This document shows positions 5,070 through 10,158 of a DNA stretch of 10,158 bases, piece by piece. The number at the start of each line of letters is the position of its first letter. The first letter of the stretch is position 1. The translations under genes were made by a program, and so were the position numbers. A model generated the notes under the pieces. The model made no database searches. It was not told where the DNA came from and was given only the letters and a program-made list of their open reading frames with translations. Source of the DNA: Crocinitomix sp. (GTDB lineage: Bacteria > Bacteroidota > Bacteroidia > Flavobacteriales_D > Crocinitomicaceae); contig JADZFJ010000111.1 in NCBI GenBank assembly GCA_020849935.1, positions 1 through 10,158 of the forward strand, given 5' to 3'.

Positions 5070-5963
5070 ATGAGTCAATTTTTAGGAGTAGGAATCATGT
5101 ATAATCCCTCATTGCAAGGTTTTTTTGATACGTATGGGGATGCGATAGATTATGTTGAAGTAATTCCAGACGTTTTTTTAACCGATAACGGAGTGGGTCA
5201 CCCCAACCGTTTTGCCTTGTCCGCAGGGTCGCACGAAAAATTGTGTGATTTATCCGCTCGTTGGCCACTCGTTGCTCATTATGTTGGTTTTTCACTTGGC
5301 ACCGCCGGCTATTTCGATCAGGAATATTTGGCCAACATGGTTAAGTTTCAAGACATTTATAAATTTAAATGGAACAGCGAACACCTTTCTTTTTCAAAAG
5401 TTCACGATGAAGAAGTAGGGGAGTATGCCGTTTGTCTTGCCCTTCCATTGCCTTTTGATGGTGAAGTATTAGAAATGTTTGCAGAAAAAACCAAAAAAAT
5501 TCAAGCCGCCCTCAACACCGATTTTTTAATCGAAAACAATGTCTATTTTGTACATATCGAGGACGAGGATTATTTAGAAGGTGTTTTTCTGAAAGAATTA
5601 AGCGAAAAAGGAAATTGTGGAATGTTGTTAGACTTGCATAATGTGCACGCCAACGCCACCAATTTTGGATTCGATCGCAAACAATTTTTAGACAGCTTGG
5701 ATTTAACATCGGTCCAAGAAATTCACATTGCGGGCGGTAATGTTATCGGCGGCATGTACCTCGATTCTCATTCAGGTCCTTGCAACGATGAGGTGTGGGA
5801 ATTATTGGATTATGTGGTGCCAAAATGTCCTAATTTAAGGGGAGTCACGTACGAGTTTCACGAATCCTATTTCGATAAACTAGGCAACGACGGAATCTTG
5901 GCACAAATTAACCATGCCCGCGAAATTTGTAATAAATACATTAAATCAGAAGTATGTCTTTAG
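5070..5963 (+). CDS. DUF692-family multinuclear non-heme iron oxidase (RiPP-modifying)
   Basis: This 297-residue protein has the usual length for DUF692/MNIO TIM-barrel enzymes, which bind two or three irons and oxidise residues, mostly Cys, of peptide precursors. Visible family signatures: LGVGI near the start, AHYVGFSLG (69-77), SEHLSF (103-108), LIENN (153-157), LLDLHNVHANA (186-196), EIHIAGG (217-223), DSHSG (232-236) and YEFHES (261-266). Likely metal ligands within these are His70, Glu104, Glu155, Asp188/His190, His219, Asp232/His234 and Glu262, assigned by family pattern. The start is the ATG at 5070, because GVGI belongs to the first strand. An in-frame ATG at 5097 has AGGAG in front but would lose that strand. 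The stop overlaps the next gene. It most likely acts with that neighbour on the 82-residue precursor. Confidence 0.93.
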   Translation: MSQFLGVGIMYNPSLQGFFDTYGDAIDYVEVIPDVFLTDNGVGHPNRFALSAGSHEKLCDLSARWPLVAHYVGFSLGTAGYFDQEYLANMVKFQDIYKFKWNSEHLSFSKVHDEEVGEYAVCLALPLPFDGEVLEMFAEKTKKIQAALNTDFLIENNVYFVHIEDEDYLEGVFLKELSEKGNCGMLLDLHNVHANATNFGFDRKQFLDSLDLTSVQEIHIAGGNVIGGMYLDSHSGPCNDEVWELLDYVVPKCPNLRGVTYEFHESYFDKLGNDGILAQINHAREICNKYIKSEVCL

Positions 5964-6691
5964 TCGCTTTTCAAGAATTATTTGCCAGTTTAATTGCAGA
6001 TCCTGCTCTGTGCAAAAAAATCATCGCCAACCCAAGTCTTTTGGAGACAGATTATGATTTAACCGAACGAGAAATCAAACGAATCAATTCTTTTTTTAAA
6101 CAAAAAGGAATGGGGGTTAATTGTATGTTGTATCAAATCAACCGGTACACACCCGTTTTTGATTTAATGCCTTATACAGCCAAAGTCTTACATAAAAACT
6201 GTAAAGTGTACGCCCGCCAATTTTGGGATGGCTATATCAAAACAAATTTTCAATTCCGCGACGAAGTTTTACTTTTTGGCGCATATATGCAAAACAGGTT
6301 AAAAAACGAACCTGAAACAGTGCCTTATTTACAAGACATTGTCAATTTTGAAATCACCTATAACCGCATTCGTTATTCGCTGTACGATAATCCAGCAGAT
6401 GGAATTCCATTTTATAGCACTCAACTTAATTCATACACACGAATGGTGTTTATGAAATACGATTTGCGTTATTTAATCGATCAAGTAATCACCAATGCAC
6501 CCGGTACCGTTTTTGACGACATTCCCGTAGTAAATTCGTGGTACTTAATCCGATTTAATCCCACCATTACCATGCACGCCGTCGACCTTGAAACAGCAGA
6601 AGCAATATTGGCAGAAAAGCTTGATATTTCAACTTTACCAGCTTCCATTTTAGACGGTGGTTTTGTGGTAAAAACAAAGGTTCCAGCGTAG
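5954..6691 (+). CDS. Probable MNIO partner protein (leader-binding type)
   Basis: The 245-residue protein overlaps the MNIO gene by 10 bases, indicating translational coupling. Residues 1-75 (FQELFASLIADPALCKKIIANPSLLETDYDLTEREIKRINSFF and on to FDLMPYTAKVL) follow the helical pattern of the N-terminal region of DUF2063/MbnC-like MNIO partners: a short first helix, then 'DP.L...I..NP', then 'LTEREI', then 'LP.T..VL'. In that group the partner is known to bind the precursor leader and the enzyme. The remainder, from about 80, is a mixed-composition domain ending in beta-rich FVVKTKVPA. It has no membrane segment or signal peptide. Family assignment rests on pattern and position, not on a strong motif. 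The role as partner is likely. Confidence 0.68.
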   Translation: MSLVAFQELFASLIADPALCKKIIANPSLLETDYDLTEREIKRINSFFKQKGMGVNCMLYQINRYTPVFDLMPYTAKVLHKNCKVYARQFWDGYIKTNFQFRDEVLLFGAYMQNRLKNEPETVPYLQDIVNFEITYNRIRYSLYDNPADGIPFYSTQLNSYTRMVFMKYDLRYLIDQVITNAPGTVFDDIPVVNSWYLIRFNPTITMHAVDLETAEAILAEKLDISTLPASILDGGFVVKTKVPA

Positions 6692-6692
6692 G

Positions 6693-7220
6693 TTAAAATT
6701 GGTAGTACAAACCAATTTCTCCAACTATCGTTGATTTGAAATGTTTTGAATTTAAATAAAAATCTACACCATACCCGGCTTGTAAATTAAATTGGATTAC
6801 TGTCCATAAGTCAACTTTAAATCCTGTACCTATAGCAGTGGTATAAGTGCGCTGTGAAGACAAAATATATTTTTTGGTAACTGTCAAACCAGTAATTGGA
6901 TCAGTGCTATTTGTTTTATGAAAACGCTCATCGAAATAAAAATGATTTCCCCAATAACCATACATGGTGACAGGCGAAAATTCTTTGAATTTTAACAATC
7001 CTGAAAATCCAGCACTCACCAAAACCTCATTTGATGAAAAAATGGGTACCCCCGTGAATTGCACACCAACTTTATTTGGCCAATGCCGAAAACTAAAACC
7101 TAATCCAGTTGACCTGCCAGCAGAAACACCTAAACTATTTTTGTAATTAGTAGAATCGTTTTGCGCATAAGTTGAAGATAAAATCAAAAATGTCAAAAAT
7201 AAAAAAAGCAAATTTTTCAT
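6693..7220 (-). CDS. Small outer-membrane beta-barrel protein, paralogue 1
   Basis: The 175-residue product starts MKNLLFLFLTFLILSSTYAQ, a Sec signal peptide with predicted cleavage after Ala-Gln, before NDST. I chose the ATG at 7220: the frame opens 13 codons upstream, but those residues would spoil the signal peptide, and the paralogue at 7810 starts at the same point. Mature residues alternate in amphipathic strands (GLGFSFRHWPNKVGVQFTG, FNLQAGYGVDFY), and the chain ends in GLYYQF with a C-terminal Phe typical of outer-membrane barrels. The length fits an eight-strand barrel. It ends one base after the convergent MNIO partner gene. There is no evident functional link to the peptide locus. 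It has an insertion (NSTDPITGLTVTKK) relative to paralogue 2. Confidence 0.85.
   Translation of the reverse strand: MKNLLFLFLTFLILSSTYAQNDSTNYKNSLGVSAGRSTGLGFSFRHWPNKVGVQFTGVPIFSSNEVLVSAGFSGLLKFKEFSPVTMYGYWGNHFYFDERFHKTNSTDPITGLTVTKKYILSSQRTYTTAIGTGFKVDLWTVIQFNLQAGYGVDFYLNSKHFKSTIVGEIGLYYQF
6696..6718. terminator. Hairpin at the convergent gene ends
   Basis: AAATTGGT (6696-6703) pairs with ACCAATTT (6711-6718) across 7 bases. It lies just beyond the stop codon of the MNIO partner and inside the last codons of the minus-strand barrel gene. The U-tract is poor on both strands, so it is only a candidate bidirectional terminator. Confidence 0.3.
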
Positions 7221-7235
7221 ATTGGGAATGAATTT
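7198..7235 (-). repeat. 38-bp direct repeat at barrel gene start, copy 1
   Basis: This stretch spans the first codons and 15 bases of 5' untranslated region of paralogue 1. It is identical to 7788-7825 at the start of paralogue 2. The identity extends through the non-coding part, which indicates recent gene duplication or gene conversion between the two. Confidence 0.75.
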
Positions 7236-7315
7236 GATAAGTATTAAAATCGTAGACAAGATAGCGATTAAACGAATCCAATGATAAAAACCTTATTAAT
7301 TTTAATCAAATTACC

Positions 7316-7810
7316 TTAAAAATGGTAATACACACTAACTTCTCCTGATAAGTACGTATGATATAATTTGACGAAAGTATTATATCTTACCCCATAACCG
7401 GTTTGAAGATTGAGATCAAAGTACTTCAAAAAATTAAACCTAAATCCTACTCCTAAGGCAGAATTAAAAGTGTAAGTTCGATAATCCGGTTGTTCCCCGT
7501 AAACACCAAAGTTGTACCTACGGTAATCCATATTGGTTCCTAAATATCCAAACAACCGAATTTGGTTAAAATCCCTAATCTTAGCTAAAAGAGACACGCC
7601 TGAACTTGAAAAAAAGTGATAACTTGAAAAAACAGGAATGCCAGTTACTTGAAAACCAATTTTTTTGGGCCAATAGCGGTAACTAAATCCAGCACCTGTT
7701 GATATACCAGCCGAAAGACCTAAACTATGTTTGTAATTAACCGAATCGTTTTGCGCTTGGCTTGTCCACACGATCAATAATGTCGTAAATAAAAAAAGCA
7801 AATTTTTCAT
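7316..7810 (-). CDS. Small outer-membrane beta-barrel protein, paralogue 2
   Basis: The 164-residue protein has signal peptide MKNLLFLFTTLLIVWTSQAQ, then NDSVNYKHSLGLSAG. The block YRYWPKKIGFQVTGIPVFSS is shared almost residue for residue with paralogue 3. The C-terminus is SVYYHF. It differs from its siblings mainly in the region between the third and fourth predicted hairpins (TNMDYRRYNFGVYGEQPDY), which is where surface loops would be expected. The 95-base gap to paralogue 1 and 122-base gap to paralogue 3 have no clear promoter, so one transcript or three are both possible. Confidence 0.85.
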   Translation of the reverse strand: MKNLLFLFTTLLIVWTSQAQNDSVNYKHSLGLSAGISTGAGFSYRYWPKKIGFQVTGIPVFSSYHFFSSSGVSLLAKIRDFNQIRLFGYLGTNMDYRRYNFGVYGEQPDYRTYTFNSALGVGFRFNFLKYFDLNLQTGYGVRYNTFVKLYHTYLSGEVSVYYHF

Positions 7811-7825
7811 ATTGGGAATGAATTT
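7788..7825 (-). repeat. 38-bp direct repeat at barrel gene start, copy 2
   Basis: This is identical to 7198-7235. It covers the start codon and signal-peptide codons of paralogue 2 together with its immediate upstream bases. Paralogue 3 lacks this upstream sequence. Confidence 0.75.
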
Positions 7826-7932
7826 CTTTATTAATAATCAGTAAGGTAAGCCTTAAACGAAACGAATTCTAAAAAATTGCATTTAATTTCATTCAAAACA
7901 AATAAAAATAGTTTTTAAGTTAATTAGTACAT

Positions 7933-8457
7933 CTAAAAATGGTAATACAAACCTGCCTCAGCAGCAAATATAGTTCGGTACATATTTTGATTAAAATCAA
8001 AACTTGCACCATAACCTGTTTGCAAGTTAAAATCTAAAACTTCCCAAAAATTAAATCTGAATCCTACACCCAAAGCCGTGTTATACGTGTAATTGTTAAA
8101 CGTTACATTGGTTTCTGTGAACACACCTGTATTTGGATCTAGTTCCAATATTATATGACTACTTCTATTGTAAATCAGGTGGTTTCCAAAATATCCAAAC
8201 ATCCTAATATCCGAAAAATCTTTAATCGTTATAAGTCCTGATAGGGCAACACTTGTATAAATTGAATTGCTAGAAAAAATAGGAATTCCCGTTACCTGTA
8301 AACCAACTTTTTTAGGCCAATATCGGTAACTAAAACCTAAACCTGTCGAAACACCAGCGGAAAGACCTAAACTATGTTTGTATCCTACCGAATCATTTTG
8401 CGCATGCCCGAACGTTAAGAATAACATTGTTGAGCATAAAAAAAGGAATTTTTTCAT
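7933..8457 (-). CDS. Small outer-membrane beta-barrel protein, paralogue 3
   Basis: The 174-residue protein starts at the ATG at 8457 (MKKFLFLCSTMLFLTFGHAQ, then NDSVGYKHSLGLSAG). A GTG directly upstream is an alternative but gives no better signal. It shares SYRYWPKKVGLQVTGIPIFSS and the FRFNF...DFNLQTGYG strand pair with paralogue 2, and ends GLYYHF. It carries an insertion (ELDPNTGVFTETN) in the same variable loop that is extended in paralogue 1. The gene is divergent from tadA with a 90-base gap that must hold both promoters. Function is unknown; a structural or small-ligand barrel is possible. Confidence 0.85.
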   Translation of the reverse strand: MKKFLFLCSTMLFLTFGHAQNDSVGYKHSLGLSAGVSTGLGFSYRYWPKKVGLQVTGIPIFSSNSIYTSVALSGLITIKDFSDIRMFGYFGNHLIYNRSSHIILELDPNTGVFTETNVTFNNYTYNTALGVGFRFNFWEVLDFNLQTGYGASFDFNQNMYRTIFAAEAGLYYHF

Positions 8458-8547
8458 CACAATAAATAAGTTAATTTATAAAGACTCTCTGAGTAAAGGT
8501 AACATTTATAACGGCTAAAGGAGATAAAAATTATACATTTGTTGAAC

Positions 8548-8985
8548 ATGATTGACTTTTACACCGACGAATATTTTATGCGAGAGGCTTTAAAAGAAGC
8601 CCAGCTTGCTTTTGATGCCGAAGAAGTTCCTGTTGGCGCGGTGATCGTGCTGAATAAAACCATTATTGCCCGGGCGCATAATTTAACCGAACGGTTAACC
8701 GATGTTACGGCACACGCCGAAATGCAAGCAATTACCGCAGCAAGCGAATTTTTAGGCGCAAAATATTTAAAAAAATGTACGCTCTATGTAACGCTCGAAC
8801 CTTGTGCAATGTGCGCGGGAGCCTTGGCTTGGTCGCAAATCGAACGGGTGGTGTTTGGTGCTTTTGACCTCCAAAAAAAATTCGACGATGAGGTGATTTA
8901 CCATCCCAAAACAACCCTTCACAAAGGATTATTAGAAGAAGAATCGGTACAATTGTTAAAATCATTTTTCGAAAAAAAGCGATGA
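8548..8985 (+). CDS. tadA: tRNA-specific adenosine deaminase
   Basis: This zinc-dependent deaminase converts the wobble adenosine 34 of tRNA-Arg(ACG) to inosine in the cytoplasm. The 145 residues match the family's short length. The zinc and catalytic motifs are complete: HAE at 56-58 (Glu58 proton shuttle) and PCAMC at 85-89. The substrate-binding EVPVGAVIV (26-34) is typical. I start at the ATG at 8548 (MIDFYTDEYFMREAL). The frame extends three codons upstream through TTG, which is unnecessary. The next gene overlaps by four bases (ATGA), so the two are co-translated. Closely related guanine/cytosine deaminases exist, but EVPVGA, HAE and PCAMCAGA together favour TadA. Confidence 0.95.
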   Translation: MIDFYTDEYFMREALKEAQLAFDAEEVPVGAVIVLNKTIIARAHNLTERLTDVTAHAEMQAITAASEFLGAKYLKKCTLYVTLEPCAMCAGALAWSQIERVVFGAFDLQKKFDDEVIYHPKTTLHKGLLEEESVQLLKSFFEKKR

Positions 8986-9572
8986 ATTCATTAAAAGACC
9001 TGCAAGGTGTAGACATTTATTTAATCGATCAATTATTAAAAAATGTCATCACTCCGTCCGCTGTGATTTTGGATGCAGGTTGCGGAACGGGTCGAAATAT
9101 GAACTGGTTTGTTCAAGCAGGGTTTGATGTGGTTGGCTGCGATATTTCTGAAGAGGCACTGAACGAGGCGGCTGTGAGAACAGGAATTAATCCAGAAAAA
9201 CTCACCGTTGCTCCACTTGAAAACTTACCCTATTCATCCGAAAAATTTGATTTTGTCATTTGTAGTGCGGTTTTACATTTTGCGAAATCCACCGATCATT
9301 TTTTAACCATGGTTAGCGAATTAGCCCGTGTTTTAAAACCAAATGGAATGTTATTTGTGCGAATGACCAGCGATTTTGGGTTACCGAAAAATTATACTTC
9401 ACTTGGTCAAGGGCGTTATTTATTAGCCGATGGTTCTGAACGATTTTTGCTAACGCAAGAACTTTTTGCCAAAATAAAAAATGAATTTAACCTCCACCAA
9501 ATCGAACCGCTAAAATCAACCTTGGTTGAAAATTTGCGGTCCATGTCAACCTTGGTGTTACGAAAGAGCTGA
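8982..9572 (+). CDS. Class I SAM-dependent methyltransferase, substrate unknown
   Basis: The 196-residue protein has a Rossmann-fold methyltransferase core. Motif I is VILDAGCGTGRN (28-39). The acidic residue of motif II is Asp54 in VVGCDIS. The LENLPYSSEKFDFV segment (79-92) leads into CSAVLHF (94-100), and LARVLKPNGMLFVR forms the later strands. This pattern is that of the UbiE/YcgJ-like group (Methyltransf_11/25), which acts on small molecules or tRNA; the sequence does not fix the substrate. It starts inside the tadA stop codon (ATGA overlap) and so is translationally coupled to it. A role in RNA modification is possible from context but not shown. Confidence 0.88.
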   Translation: MNSLKDLQGVDIYLIDQLLKNVITPSAVILDAGCGTGRNMNWFVQAGFDVVGCDISEEALNEAAVRTGINPEKLTVAPLENLPYSSEKFDFVICSAVLHFAKSTDHFLTMVSELARVLKPNGMLFVRMTSDFGLPKNYTSLGQGRYLLADGSERFLLTQELFAKIKNEFNLHQIEPLKSTLVENLRSMSTLVLRKS

Positions 9573-9612
9573 CACCAACCAACCAAATTCCAAAAATTTA
9601 CGTAATGAGTAT

Positions 9613-10155
9613 ATGAATAAGGAAGTTATGAAAATAGTTGGATTTGTGATTCTTGCGTTCGCAATGTTTGGATGTCAAAAGGAGCATACTTTGCCGCCTA
9701 AAACAGAGGAAGAAGTTGTAGAACTAGAACCGTATCCGTTTAATAAAATTTTAGGGACTTATTCGGGAGAATGTATTGTTACGGAAGGAGGGGCTACTTC
9801 GATAACAGATGATCCGGACGGTGCTTCTTCTTATGAAGATGTTACGACAACAGAATTTACATTGGAAATTGTTAAAGCGGGTTTAGACACCATCGCTTTT
9901 TTGCCGGATAGTTTATTCCTTACAACTCCAGATTATTATAAATTCGGAAGAAATGTTTTCCCCATTTATCCAACTTTTCCAGAGATAAATTTGTATTTTA
10001 ATAATGGTAGTGGGAGTTATTCGCATAAAGCAAGTTTTGATGGGGATGATTTGCAGTTTTTACATCTTAAAACACGAGAAAGCTATGGTTATTCAGATGA
10101 TGGAGGATACTCCTATTGGTACACCCAAAGAGAATACAATCTCACGAAGGATTAA
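9613..10155 (+). CDS. Hypothetical lipoprotein
   Basis: The 180-residue protein starts MNKEVMKIVGFVILAFAMFGC. A short n-region and hydrophobic stretch lead to Cys21, the expected lipidated residue (lipobox AMFGC), followed by QKEHTLPPKTEEEVVELEPY, a charged linker as in exported Bacteroidota lipoproteins. The start could also be the internal Met6 at 9628, which would still give a valid signal peptide. The frame extends 29 codons further upstream into the methyltransferase gene, but that part is a shadow. The mature part begins with KILGTYSGECIV, is rich in Gly, Tyr, Asp and Ser, and is predicted to be beta-rich (KILGTY resembles the opening of lipocalin-like or DUF-type domains, a weak hint). 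It ends KD just before the window edge. Confidence 0.8.
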   Translation: MNKEVMKIVGFVILAFAMFGCQKEHTLPPKTEEEVVELEPYPFNKILGTYSGECIVTEGGATSITDDPDGASSYEDVTTTEFTLEIVKAGLDTIAFLPDSLFLTTPDYYKFGRNVFPIYPTFPEINLYFNNGSGSYSHKASFDGDDLQFLHLKTRESYGYSDDGGYSYWYTQREYNLTKD

Positions 10156-10158
10156 ATA

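Noticed and set aside
8534..8541. TACATTTG, a perfect match to the Bacteroidota -7 box, just before tadA
   Set aside because: No TTTG or TTG lies at the expected distance upstream, and transcription would start almost at the ATG at 8548. A leaderless transcript is possible but not supported.
9526..9612. 29-codon N-terminal extension of the lipoprotein frame
   Set aside because: It lies mostly inside the methyltransferase coding region and would bury the lipoprotein signal. The ATG at 9613 gives a proper signal peptide.

Overview
The window looks like a chromosomal segment from a member of the Bacteroidota, most likely Flavobacteriia. The DNA is AT-rich and start codons mostly lack Shine-Dalgarno sequences. 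A TTTG / TAnnTTTG-like promoter precedes aspS. There are short outer-membrane proteins that end in Phe after a Sec signal ending in AQND, a lipoprotein with a short lipobox signal, and an intergenic repeat of the type I recall from flavobacterial genomes. No mobilisation or phage gene is visible.

Layout. Positions 1-3120 (all minus strand) hold the 5' end of an unknown gene, a six-segment membrane protein, a small soluble hypothetical protein and aspS (aspartyl-tRNA synthetase). Positions 3121-3580 are non-coding and contain a degenerate flavobacterial intergenic repeat followed by a regulatory-looking region. Positions 3581-6691 (plus strand) form a RiPP (ribosomally made, post-translationally modified peptide) locus. 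It has five tandem 42-residue Cys-free peptides, then an 82-residue precursor with the same leader and two CPxCRSGFPG units, then a DUF692-family multinuclear non-heme iron oxidase (MNIO), and finally an overlapping 245-residue protein that is probably its partner. Positions 6693-8457 (minus strand) carry three paralogous small beta-barrel proteins. Positions 8548-10155 (plus strand) carry tadA, an overlapping SAM methyltransferase and a lipoprotein.

How the RiPP genes probably work together: the MNIO and its partner recognise the conserved leader (MKK..., then S-L-E-N-F-S-E-K-E-I, ending Gly-Gly-Gly), modify the Cys residues of the 82-residue precursor, and a C39-type transporter encoded elsewhere cleaves after the Gly motif. 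The unusual part is the array of five small precursors. They share leader, 5' untranslated element and upstream promoter region with the Cys-containing substrate, but have a 12-residue hydrophobic core without any Cys. They may be partner peptides, signalling peptides, decoys, or substrates of a Cys-independent reaction. The two transcription units (array; precursor plus enzymes) carry duplicated upstream regions. Each has a hairpin-forming dyad at nearly the same distance from the start codon (140-141 bp), so they are probably co-regulated. This locus is the part of the window most likely to be undescribed.
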